From Ananas comosus (taxonomy: Eukaryota > Streptophyta > Magnoliopsida > Poales > Bromeliaceae): DNA of 64,000 nucleotides. Under the pieces are notes generated by a model. It did no database searches, had not been told where the DNA came from, and saw nothing but the letters and a program-made list of their open reading frames with translations. How positions within the stretch are numbered: position 1 is the stretch's first letter; each line of letters begins with the position of its first letter. The position numbers and the translations under genes are program-made. The DNA is taken from NCBI RefSeq assembly GCF_001540865.1, contig NC_033629.1:8114342-8178341 (forward strand), in the 5' to 3' direction. Below are positions 36,235 to 46,074 of this stretch, in pieces.

Positions 36235-38615
36235 TAATAAATGTCTAAATGCTACAACAAAGGATAAGGTAAAACTGTAAATCCACTAAATAAAACATAA
36301 AGTGTTACAAGGAAATCCCATATACAAGTGCTAAGGTAGATACATAGGTGGTCTCTATACATGGATACAAAACCTCTCACACTCTCAACTACAAAAAGGA
36401 GTAAACCACCTAGGCAAAGAACCGCTCCTCGCTAGCTAGCTAAGCGATCCCCTTGCCGCGATCCCGTGCCTCCGCCGGTGCCGAAGGCCCTGAAAAGAAA
36501 ACCATAAAACAGGGGCGTGAGAACTATTAAGAATAGTTCCCAGTGGGCAATTACTGACTTCAATGAGTGCACCACAAGGCCCAAAGCTACAAAAGATGTC
36601 AGTGACAGTAACAATAGAAAAGCGAAAGGTAAGTAAAAATAATGTAACCTACTACCGCATGATATCTCTACTTAGCGTAATTAGCATAAGTATGGAGCAA
36701 TTATGCATGAAGTAAAAGTCTCCAACTATCATAATGTTCACAATGCGAAATAGTAAAGTTCCGTTGTTTACTATTCTAGTTAATGTCCAAGTAATACTCT
36801 AAGTCATCATCTGTCCATATGTCATAATGAATACTCAAGTCAAATCTGAAGAGACCCACCCGAAGGCTGTCTATGGCCCTGAGACCCACCCGAAGGCTGT
36901 CTGGCCGGTGCCGAGCCTAATGGCCCCGTGGTAGTCATCATCCCCACCCTAGGAATGAGCCTGTCCCACGGCAATCCACTTCGGCGCCCAATCCCGCACG
37001 GCGAATATGAATCGCGATGGCTATCTCCGGAGTGCCGGCTTGTAGGGAGCGACCCTCACAAGCATGTGCGAATGAGCACAATGGCAAGTAGTCAAACGAT
37101 CTGTCGCAAGTACCAAGTCCTCATGTCTAATAACATGGAATGTATCGAATGTCCCAAAGGCCTATCTCTATGTCATCATGTCTCTAACATGGAATATATA
37201 GCAGATGTACAATGGCCTATCATCATGTCTCTAAGTTGCATTTTATAGTTTACTAATTCCAAGTGCCTCTTTATGACACTTTTGTTCAACGAGTCCCAAG
37301 CATGGCATTAATATGTTCATGATGCATAGTTCACTCAATTCTAGCATGGAGACATGTTCTCAACTTGCAAAACCAAGCACTATCCACAATGCATGCAATC
37401 TACACATATAGCTCTACTATATGGAGTACAAATTTTACGATATATGAGGCATGCATATTAAGTGTTCTAAAATTCACATGAGTCATATTTAGCATGAATT
37501 TGCATTCAAAAATATTTTACAAAAGTTTAGAAGGCATAGGGGCCATTTTGCCCTATTTCCATGAAGTCAAACCCACCAAAATCAACTTCTTCGTTTCGCC
37601 GAACGAAGGTATCCACAAGCTCCCTAGTACCCTAGAAACATCAAAAATAGGGTCACCCAAACGAAACGAAGAGCAAATAGCTCAACCATTAAGTTCCTCA
37701 AGCTAGGGTTGGAGAAAACTTACCGATTGCGTAGAAGGCTCTCATGATCTCTAAATGAGAGTTAGAGTCCTTCCAATCTAACCTAAACAAAGGTTCTAAA
37801 CCCATCAATTTGGTTCCAAAGCCCCCAAATTCAAAAACCCCCAAAATAAACCCTAAATCCCAAAATCTAGGGTTTCATCTAGTAAAACCTAGGAAAGCAT
37901 GTATCAAATGGAGATTACAAGCTACCAACCTCAAGAGAAGCCCCAATTCAAGCTCAAAACCAAGTAGGGTTGAAGTTTGATCCACCACAAAGCTTCAAAA
38001 GCAAGCTCCAAGCCTCCAAAGGTGAGAAATGAGGAAGAAAATGGTGCTCCAAGGCCTCTAAACAAGCTCTTCTCCTCTCCTTCTCCTTCTTCTCCTTCCC
38101 TTTCTCTCTCTAGAAGTGTAGGAAGAGTGTGAGGGAGAGAAAATGAGAGTGAGAGTGGAGGAGAGGCTGCTTATAGCCTCTAAAGTAACAAAATCCACAT
38201 AGGCCCTTCAAAAACTCAAATTTACATCAGCCCGGTCTGGGCAGTTTTCGCCCAGAGGGACCGGTCTCCCCGACCTGGGACCGGTCTCTCAGCCTGCCCC
38301 CCGAAAATCCAACGTTCGGGAACCGGTCTCTCCCTGCGCGGGACCGGTCTCTCCCCGCACAGACGCGCTCGGGGACCGGTCTCGACTGCCAGGGACCGGT
38401 TGCCTCGCCGGCTACGCAGCACTGTTCACAGGGGGACCGGTCTCTCCTATCAGGGACCGGTCTCTGAGAGTAAAACTCTCAGGACTCTGCCAAAACTCTC
38501 GAGATCGAACTTTTAGGCCGGTATACCATCGACGGCCCTCCACCAAGTGTGAAAAAGTTCGGAATACAAATCGAACACTCGAACCTCGCAATTTACAAAG
38601 GTCCAGTGTGCTACA
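36235..38615 (-). mobile_element. Tekay LTR, 3' end missing
   Basis: The minus strand starts TGTAGCACACTGG at 38615 and closely follows the LTR at 8305-10760 (same mid-LTR blocks, such as 'gaagcgaccctcacaagcatgtgcg' in part). U3 has an ACCGGTCTCTC array (38250-38465), a TATAAG box on the minus strand near 38172, a CT-rich leader (38080-38110) and the hairpin 36521-36539. It lacks the expected GGGCGTGACA end because the sequence breaks at the N. It is the 5' LTR of the fragment at 35399-36233. Confidence 0.85.
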
Positions 38616-38717
38616 GGCTTGGACCTAAATAGGTCGACATTACAGGGTGTGACCAGCCCTTGAGCTATGTAAAGTAGATTCCGGAATCCCAGGACTTGTG
38701 AGCTCGATAGTTCTTGG

Positions 38718-38872
38718 CCGCGGGTGTATGTGGCATGTTCCTCTCCCACCGGAAGAACTTCGAGAATTATGATTGAGCAAGAACCATGAGCGCTAGGGTG
38801 TATGTGGCATGTTCCTCTCCCTATCGAGGATCTCGGCTGCGGGTGTATGCGGCATGTTCCTCTCCCACTGGG
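38718..38872 (+). repeat. three-copy tandem repeat in LTR
   Basis: The block 'gtgtatgtggcatgttcctc' followed by 'tccc' occurs three times (near 38724, 38798 and 38843), with partial copies beyond. Spacing is about 45-75 bp. It belongs to the LTR 32831-39874. Confidence 0.75.
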
Positions 38873-40435
38873 GGATCCCTAACCACAGGTGCACGCAGCT
38901 CTGGGCGACCCATTGGGCGATGTGGTTTGTGGATTGAAGGCTGAGGTGTATGTGAGAGTTCCTTCACCTCGAGCCGCACAGAGCGCGGATTATCTGCAGA
39001 TGATTGACTCAAGACCGAGTCGAGTGGCATAGTTGGCTAAGGTAAAAGTAACCTTAGGAAAAGAATGACAAATAAAAAAGAACGACAAATAAGCATAGCA
39101 TGGCTAAGATAAGAGTGTCCTTAGCAAAGAATAAATAATGGAAAAGAATAAAGAATCGCAAGTAATAACAAATAGTGCACAATTAATAAGAATGGCTAAT
39201 AGTAAAGAATGACAAGCGATAGTAAGTAGAACCAGTCAATTACTTGCATAAGTTGTATGATTTGCATAGTTGCATGTTGTAAGGCATGAACATGAATTAT
39301 ATGATGTTATATATATATCTGTTGGACTAACATATTTACAGTGCCTCCTTTGGACCTGGTGGGTCGAGCTCTTCCCTTAGGTGGCCGTACCCAGTGGGAA
39401 CTATAGACAATAGTTCTCACTCCACGTTGTTTTGGGGATTACAGGTTCACACGCGAGCGGCGTGGTGGCGCAAGAAAAGGGCGTAACTCAGTAGATAACG
39501 CCCTACCACTAAGACCAGAGATAGCAGTACCCTGAGTCGGCGTAATATAAGGGTGTGAAAAAGGAAAAGAACCAAGTTGTAATAAGTTGTAATAATCATG
39601 TTAAATCTGATTGTACTTGGAAGCTAAGAAGAATTGAGAATGTAATATGTAATGTACATGTAAGTTGAATGTTTGTAATAATTAGCATTTATGTTTTTGG
39701 TACCTTCCTTATGCAATCCTTGTTTGAATGCTGTTTTTGTTGGAACCTCGCGCATTGTATGGATTGTGACGCCTTGGACGTACAGGGAAAACTCTATCTG
39801 CGGTACAGGGAAAACCCTGTCCGTTCGGCGGTCTATTCGCGTGCCCGAATTCGACCAAATAGGCGGGGCGTGACAGATAAAGTATAATAGAGCACTAACT
39901 CGTTAGTACAATTTGCATGATACCATTAATCCCATCATACTAAATAATATTGATGATAGTAATTAATGGTTGACTTGAGTGATGGATAGTGATGGAGAGG
40001 GTGATAATAAGAAATGACTTGTTTGGGAAGATGATATTTTGACATGGGGGTAATGTGGTTAGAGCTGCTAGGGTTAATGAGCCTGGCCATCATACACGGT
40101 TTACACTATCAATGAAAGGCCTTGAAAATGGAAAAAGAATTGAAAAGCGAAAGAAAATAGAAAAAGGAAAGGGAATTAATAAAAGAAAAGGATAAGTTGT
40201 CGTCATCTCGACTGTCTTTATCCATTGATGAAGAGCCAGAATGGGTTGACTTTGAGGATACAGAAGAAGAAGAGGATATTGGAGATGAAAAATCTAAAGA
40301 AGAAGAAGAAGAAGAAGAAGAAGATTATGGTGATGCAAACGATGAGGATGAGGATTAGGATGAGAATAATACTTGAAGAACAACCAAATGAGAACATTGG
40401 CATCACAATCACTTTTAAGTTTTAAGTTGAAAGTT

Positions 40436-40438
<3 letters not shown>

Positions 40439-40503
<65 letters not shown>
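40439..40503. repeat. (TA)n then (GA)n microsatellite
   Basis: About 30 bases of TA followed by about 33 bases of GA, directly next to a foldback MITE. Confidence 0.95.
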
Positions 40504-40507
<4 letters not shown>

Positions 40508-40727
40508 GGATACTATCGATAGCACCAAGGGTTTGGTGCTATCGAGTTTTTCACTATTAGATTTAACCGTTTGATTATTTTTATCCATTATATTATACTA
40601 TTCAACCAACCAACCACCCACTCAACCCTAGGGGGCCCATATCATCCTAACCGCACATTTCTCAATCCAAGGGCTATAAAACTATTAGCACCAAGCCCTT
40701 GGTGCTATCGATAGTATTCCAGCCTAG
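40504..40727. mobile_element. foldback MITE
   Basis: The left arm (TGGGATACTATCGATAGCAC, from 40507) and right arm (ending GATAGTATTCCAGCCTAG, 40727) are inverted complements over about 40 bases. Each arm is itself a small hairpin (ccaagggtttgg, ccaagcccttgg). It has no coding capacity. It sits in TA-rich DNA, so a TA target duplication is plausible but not provable. Superfamily undetermined. Confidence 0.8.
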
Positions 40728-40776
40728 TTCTATATATATATATATATACTTAATATATTATATCATTATATATATA

Positions 40777-40921
40777 GGGTCCGCTACTATACTATTTTAT
40801 TGAGTACGATCGTCCGTGTACTCATAAGTTTGTTTTCGATGATAGAGCTTCGCGAATCGACTATCCTGCTGTAAACGTTTATTGCAGCATTTAAAACTTC
40901 TAGAAATCAAATTTTATAATA

Positions 40922-40958
<37 letters not shown>

Positions 40959-40986
40959 CTTTTTTTTTTCTTTTTTTTTTTTTTTT

Positions 40987-41033
<47 letters not shown>

Positions 41034-41477
41034 TTTATTCGAACATCATTTACCTACGATCAAGAGTCACAAAATTTGACAATTTTTAACAGCCGGTAAC
41101 TGTGGGTACTTGCTAGTTAACGGTGTTAAAGAATCGGAATTTGTATTGAAATTGTTGACCACTAGAAAATTCTATTCACTACATATATGAAAGCTTCAAC
41201 TAATCTTCCCGATCTTGAAATGAAGATCCGATCATGCATATTTTTCGAGGACGCGTTGCGATTTTTGAACAGTTCATTTTACTGCCCCACTTGATGGACC
41301 CCCTTTAACTTATGATTTCAAAATCTTACAGAAATTTTATTTTCTAGAAGTTCAAATACCCTAGAATCATCTTTAAGGGAGTAGACTCGTTGATCTCGTA
41401 AGCTCCCTATTATTGTAAAAAACTTAATGTAGTAGAGAACTCCAATACCATAATATGTATATTTGTAGCCATGCTAC

Positions 41478-41480
<3 letters not shown>
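40777..41480. mobile_element. MITE-like unit, copy 1
   Basis: It starts GGGTCCGCTACTATACTATT and ends near TAGCCATGCTACTATATA, an imperfect inverted repeat. It is the same sequence as 42687-43222 but with many one-base insertions and a poly-T tract in place of a short 'tttttc' run. No coding region. Confidence 0.65.
40923..41032. repeat. poly-T tract, about 110 bp
   Basis: Almost pure T with a few C and G. The sister copy has only about five T at the same place (near 42828), so this is a homopolymer expansion or an assembly artefact. Confidence 0.95.
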
Positions 41481-41508
<28 letters not shown>

Positions 41509-41547
41509 ATATAATGCTATACTATATATATATAATATATATATATA

Positions 41548-42686
41548 TCCTATCGAGTTCTCACCGAGGCCTCCCTCGCGTTTTGCGGGGGCTCCGTGGC
41601 CCCTTTTTTTTTTTTTCTGCTTTCGTCTCTCTCGCCTCTCTCTCACCCGGCCTCGTTTTTCCCTCACTCCATCCTCTCTCGCCTCTCGTCCGCAACCCTC
41701 TCCTTTTTCTCTCTCTCGTCTTCTCTCTCTTCTTTTTCTCTCTCTCCTCTCTCTCTCGCTGGCGCGGGGGGTAGCGGCCTGCCCGCACATGGCAAGGCCC
41801 CCCCCACCGGCCGGCTCTCTCTTCACCTCATAATCCTCCTCTCTCCCTCTTCCCATCCCAGCCCCCCCACCTCTCCGCACCTCTCTCTCTTCCTCTCCCC
41901 CCCTCTCTCTCTCCCCGACGTGCACTCGACCCGCGCGGAGGTGCCTGCAGCCCGCACCCAGCGGGTGCGCGTGCCCCCGCGCCCTGGGAACCAGCGGCCC
42001 GGCGGGCTGCGCGGGCCCCCCCTCTCCTCCGCATCTTTTCTTCTCCCTCACTTCCCTCGCTCTCTCCGGCTCTCATCTCATCCTCCCCCCGTCTCTCCTC
42101 TTTCCCTTGCCCTCGCTCTCTCTCTCTCTCTCCCCTCTCCCCTCTTCCAGCACGAGCGGGCGCGGGCGCGGTCGCCGCGCGTGGCGCGCCCGCCTGCTGA
42201 CTGCGGGCGCGGCCGAGGGGCGGTCTCCCCAACCTCCTCTCTACCCCTCTCTCCTCCCACTTCCTCGTCCTCCCGCGGGGCGCGGAAGCGAGGGCCGGCG
42301 GGTGCGGCGCAGCGGCGGGGCACGCGAGCGCAGAGCACGCGTAGGGTTGGTGGGGGAGAAGTGGACTGAGGGAGAGAGGGAAAGAGAGAGAGAGAGACGA
42401 AGAGAAAAGCGCTGAGGAAGAGAAAAGAGAGAGAGGGAAGTGAGAGAAAGAAAGAGAAAAGGCACGAGCCAGCGGGGATGAAAGGGAGAGAGAGAAAGAG
42501 AGAGAGAGAGCGAGAGAAGAGAGACCTTTTAAAAATTCTTAATTTTCAAATATTTATATTTAACATTTAAATTGTTAAATTAAATATTAACATATAATAT
42601 TTATTTAACCTTTAAACTTCAAAGTTTAAAACTTTTTAATCTCTAAACTCTATATTATATATATATTATATATATATATAGATATA
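41548..42686. repeat. GC- and CT-rich unit, copy 1
   Basis: It starts TCCTATCGAGTTCTCACCGAGG, then a hairpin-forming cgcgttttgcgggggc, long CT tracts, a GC-rich middle and GA tracts (42370-42520), and an AT-rich tail. It is repeated at 43291-44350. The long ORFs in all frames are low-complexity (Ser/Leu/Pro or Arg/Glu) and not genes. Confidence 0.75.
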
Positions 42687-43222
42687 GGGTCCGGCTACTA
42701 TACTATTATGAGTACGATCGTCCTCGTACTCATAAGTTGTTTTCGATGATAGAGCTTCCGAATCGACTATCCATGCTGTTAAACGTTATTTGCCGCATTT
42801 AAAACTTCTAGAAATCAAATTTATAATTTTTCGACATCATTTACTTCGATCAAGAGGTCCACAAATTTGACAATTTTTAACAGCCGGTATGGGGCTACTT
42901 GCTGTTTAACGGTGTTAAAGAATCGGAATTTGTTGAATGTTTGATAGAAAATTCTATTCCTACATAGATAAAGATCAATAACTCGGATCTTGAAATGAAG
43001 GATCGATCATCATTTTTTAGGACGTCAGTTTCGATTTTGACCGTTCATTTTATGCCCACTTGATGGACTTTTATTATGATTTAAAAATTTACGAAATTTA
43101 TTTTCTAGAAGTTTCAATACTCTAGATCATATTTAACGGAGTAGATCGTTGATTCGGGAAGCGCTATTATTTGAAAAAATTATGAGTACGGAGACTCAAT
43201 ACTCATAATAGTATAGTAGCCA
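42687..43222. mobile_element. MITE-like unit, copy 2
   Basis: The inverted repeats are clearer than in copy 1: GGCTACTATACTATTATGAG on the left (42692) and its inverted complement ending near 43220. It is flanked by TA-rich DNA. It lacks coding capacity. Confidence 0.7.
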
Positions 43223-43230
43223 TGGCTTTA

Positions 43231-43274
<44 letters not shown>

Positions 43275-43290
43275 TATATATATATATATA

Positions 43291-44603
43291 TCCTTGAGTT
43301 CTCACCGAGGCTCCCGCGTTTGCGGGGGCTTCCGTGGGCCCTTTTTTTTTTTCTTTCGTCTCTCTCCCTCTCTCTCCCGGCTCTGTTTTTCCATCACTCC
43401 ACCTCTCTCCCTTCCCCAACCTCTTCTTTTTCTCTCTCTCATCTCTCTTCTCTCTTCTTTTTTCTCTCTCGTCTCTCTCTCTCTGCTGGCGCGGGGGGGG
43501 TGCGGGCCTCCCGCACGATGGCAGGGCCCCCCACCGGCTCTCTTCTCACTCTCTATCCTCCTCTCTGCCTCTTCCATCCCCAGCCCCCCACCTCCCCACC
43601 TCTCTCTCTCTCTCTCCCCTCTCTCTCTCCCCACGTGCGCTCCGACCCCGCGCCCGGCGGTCGAGGCCGCAGCCCGCACCCGGCGGGCGTCGCGTGCCCG
43701 GCGCCTGCGCGTAACCAGCGCCGGGGAGTGCGCGGCCCCCTCTCTCTTCCCTTTTCTCTCCCTCACTCCCCGGCTCTCCCTCTCTCTCTCTCCCCCCCGG
43801 TCTCTCCTCTCCCTTGCCTCGGCTCTCTCTCTCTCTCTCTCCCCCTCTCCCCCTCTTCCCAGCACGAGCGGGGCGCGGCGCCGCGTCCGCCGGGCGTGGC
43901 GCGCCCCGGCTGACGCATGGGCGCGCGGCCGAGGGGTCCCCACCTCCTCTCTACCCCTCTCTCGCTCCCACTTCCTCGTCCTCCCGCGGGCGGGGGTGCG
44001 AGGGCGGGTGCGGCAGGGCGCTCGCACGGCGCGAGCACGGTGTCGTTGTGGGTTGAGAGGGACTGAGGGAGAGAGGAAAGAGGAGAGAGAGAGAGAGAGA
44101 AAGGCGCTGGGAGAGAGAAAGAGAGAGAGCGGAGAGTGAGAGAAAGAAAGAGAAAGAGGGGGAGCCAGGGAGAAAGGGAAGAGAGAAGGAGGAGAGAGAG
44201 AGGGAGAGAGAGAGACTTTTAAAATTTTAATTTTCAAATATTATATTTTACATTTAAATTTTAAAGTAAATATTAACATATAATATTTTTTAATTTTAAA
44301 CTTCAAAGTTTTAAACTTTTTATACTCTAAACTCTATTAATTAATTAATTAATTACATTTATTAATAATATTATATAATATATAATTAATTAATTTATTA
44401 ATAATACATATAATAAATCGCATTTCAAACTTCAAATTTTTTTATCCCTCTCTATTTAAATAATTTTTTTAATTTTCCTCTCTTCAATTTTTTAAAGTTT
44501 AAATTTTAAAATTAGATTTGAAAATTAAAAAATTAAAAAAATTTGTTCAAAATATTTTAAAAATTGTATAAATTTTCCGCCGCGAAGTGCGGGCCTTCAC
44601 TAG
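43291..44603 (+). mobile_element. Helitron-like element, tentative
   Basis: It begins TCCTTGAGTTCTCACC after an A and ends GCCGCGAAGTGCGGGCCTTC then ACTAG before a T. This fits the Helitron pattern of 5' TC, a GC hairpin some ten bases before a CTAG 3' end, and insertion between A and T. No Rep-helicase is encoded. The body is CT-rich, then GC-rich, then GA-rich with an AT-rich tail, matching 41548-42686. The hairpin is short, so chance is not excluded. Confidence 0.4.
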
Positions 44604-44818
44604 TATATATTATTTTGAGAACCTATATGCATGTATTTTTTTTAGTTTTTTTTGGTTATTTTACTTTTTTCTGGTTATTTTGGGATTTTTATTATAGGGC
44701 ATCTAATTAAATTAGGCTTAATAAATGTGTGCTTCACCTTCCTGAGGCACGTGTCTCGCAGTGGGCCTCGCGCCTAGACTTCAGAAGAATCTTGCTTCTC
44801 TTTGCATCTTGCGCCTTT

Positions 44819-45205
44819 TCAAACACCGCTCCCACCGCAAAGAAGAAATTGCTATTTTAAAACAAACCACTAAAGAGCCACTTTGGATGCCCTTATTTTA
44901 AGTACACTAGGTTGAGATCACACATGGCACAAAAACTTCCAACCTCCTCTCATATGCTGTACAAAGACGCACAGATTCCTTTTGGAGTTTGCAAGTCCAT
45001 CCGAACAGGGGACAACGCAACTTCCGCAGGCCCTATAGATAGGTTCCATTGGCAACTTATTCTCATCTGAAGTGGCCCGAAACTACTGTACGGAATCTCC
45101 TTCAACAACCAAAACCATTTATTCTTCGAAGGGTTCTATTCTAGTTTATATGCTCCCCCAAAATTAATGGTTCGTATCTTCCAATTTAGAGTGTCTTTGT
45201 TCCCA
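44819..45205. other. no gene recognised
   Basis: Flank of the hAT element. I see no domain-bearing reading frame, LTR end or inverted repeat here. Confidence 0.5.
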
Positions 45206-45247
<42 letters not shown>

Positions 45248-45449
45248 AAGAGTTCCCAAGTTCAAAAGTTCCATAATGGCTTCCCAGTGAAGACAGGAAA
45301 ATTCTTCTAACTGCTGCATCAAAATACTCGGTTTCACTGAAAGGGTTGTTTGGTTGCACATTCTCAGGTTTTGCTTCTGACAGCAGCCAAGCAAAAGCAG
45401 GCAGCAGAATGGATTCTTCAAGCAGCACTAAATTCTCATTAAGACTCAT
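45206..45449 (-). pseudogene. unrecognised coding fragment ending in a poly-T tract
   Basis: From an ATG at 45449 the minus strand reads about 68 residues of ordinary, non-repetitive composition (starting MSLNENLVLLEESILLPAFA). It then runs into a homopolymer (poly-A on the plus strand, 45206-45243) that translates as Phe. The bases before the ATG read 'catcattag'-like sequence, which could be a splice acceptor. I do not recognise the product. It may be an exon or gene fragment of the ITPK neighbourhood, or chance. Confidence 0.3.
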
Positions 45450-45706
45450 CTAATGATTGCACGCTCACTTTCTCCCTCTAGCAAAAAACCAAAGTAATTT
45501 GGCCAAGGGCATCTCCAATCAAGCACAAAACCCAGTGGCCTGCTCTAATAAAATTCCTTTTGGATCCCAACCCACTCTTTACTGAGTTTAAACAAGAAAA
45601 ATAAAAGATTACTCACTGTACTTATTACATAGTTGGCATAATTGTCTTTCATCACTAACGAGATAATAAGATATAATTCTACCCTACTAATTCATCCAAA
45701 CAAATA
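45450..45706. other. no gene recognised
   Basis: AT-rich spacer before the second Mutator-type MITE. Nothing else supported. Confidence 0.5.
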
Positions 45707-46065
45707 GGCTAAATTACAGAAAACCTCCCTGTCAAAATCCGATTTTTCATTTTTTCCCTCTGTCATTTAAAAACCTACACTTTGCCTTCTTGTAAAAGAA
45801 AAAATATTCACAGAAGGTTTGGTGTGAACTATGATGATAAAATGACCATTTTGTCCCTCACCATGTTAATAGGAGAAAAGGCTGAGGGCATTTTTGGCAT
45901 AAAAAATATATAGTAATATTTTATAAACAGAATCCTAACGGATTACTAAAGGCAGGAGGCGAAGAGAACATTTTTCATTTTATAAGGGAGCAAAGTATAG
46001 ATTGTTAAATGAGGGGGAAAAATAAAAAATCGGATTTTGACAGAGAGGTTTTATATAAGTTAGCC
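45707..46065. mobile_element. Mutator-type MITE, 9-bp TSD
   Basis: The ends are GGCTAAATTACAGAAAAC (45707) and its inverted complement ending AGTTAGCC (46065). They are flanked by AAACAAATA at 45698-45706 and 46066-46074, a perfect 9-bp duplication. At 359 bp it is a short sister of 31796-32451; its core (gcatttttggcat, tgaccattttgtcc) is in the opposite orientation and lacks the GC-rich segment. Confidence 0.92.
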
Positions 46066-46074
46066 AAACAAATA

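Larger units (their letters stand above)
32831..39874 (+). mobile_element. long LTR (solo or truncated) in the hAT 3' part
   Basis: It starts TGTAATATACCG at 32831, breaking the hAT C-terminal exon, and ends GGGGCGTGACA at 39874, after which VKYN-type hAT coding resumes (aaagtataatagagc). Left flank TGTTA and right flank GATAA do not match well, so the duplication is decayed. Its own sequence is about 3.8 kb once the Tekay fragment (35399-38615) is removed. It contains a doubled TATA region, a putative MITE, a degenerate tandem array, a second tandem array near its 3' end, and the conserved hairpin (39398-39416) followed by GGATTACAG. Confidence 0.8.
25301..40420 (+). pseudogene. hAT transposase (BED finger, DUF659, hAT dimerisation), shattered
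   Basis: Pieces in order. 25301-25358 plus 27826-27990: BED zinc finger, starting MDHEGYKKDP, with TGA for a Trp, then NRNDVICNF and later the basic linker. 28230-28713: KKELREKACRDFA, then DUF659 (TGCFLMSDAWKERREALTKF, with VVTDNESANVVAG). 28818-29032, after an intron ending in ttttttcag: NLFW, CATHCIDLMF, RRFTGQKMLLRPDI. 31128-31780: LTLQCL, FTFEDWTKSK, AKEAIAKSFNKEDKHNE, IIDKRWECQLH, and AFGLFGHGLAI. 32538-32660 and 32771-32830: C-terminal dimerisation region. 39875-40420: its end and an acidic tail rich in Glu. Many stops and frameshifts. A 46-bp tandem repeat (about 31570-31655) breaks the frame further. It would have bound and cut element ends; it cannot now. Confidence 0.88.
24627..44818 (+). 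mobile_element. hAT DNA transposon, expanded by nested insertions
   Basis: The left end is AAAGGCGCGCATGAGG (24627) and the right end GCATCTTGCGCCTTT (44818), an imperfect terminal inverted repeat around AAGGCGC. Subterminal GC-rich repeats (gaggcgcgagg, cctgagga, gcctaggcc) follow on both sides (24640-24765 and 44740-44800), as in hAT elements. Between them lie pieces of a hAT transposase in the right order. At least six later insertions account for most of the 20 kb. I could not find a convincing 8-bp target duplication. Because all nested insertions sit between transposase exons, the extent is well supported even though the termini are degenerate. Confidence 0.75.

Noticed and set aside
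9116..37248. Similar ORFs at 9116-9478 and 36928-37248
   Set aside because: Both lie in the middle of LTRs of one family; the protein similarity only reflects DNA similarity and the frames begin at arbitrary points.
32826..39879. TSD for the long LTR at 32831-39874
   Set aside because: TGTTA and GATAA agree at only two of five positions.
41410..44237. Long Ser/Leu/Pro-rich and Arg/Glu-rich ORFs, up to 311 residues
   Set aside because: They arise from CT and GA tracts, occur in several frames at once, and have no domain.
24619..44827. 8-bp target duplication for the hAT element
   Set aside because: No matching octamers flank the two ends with any reasonable choice of terminus; it is decayed or the ends are off by some bases.
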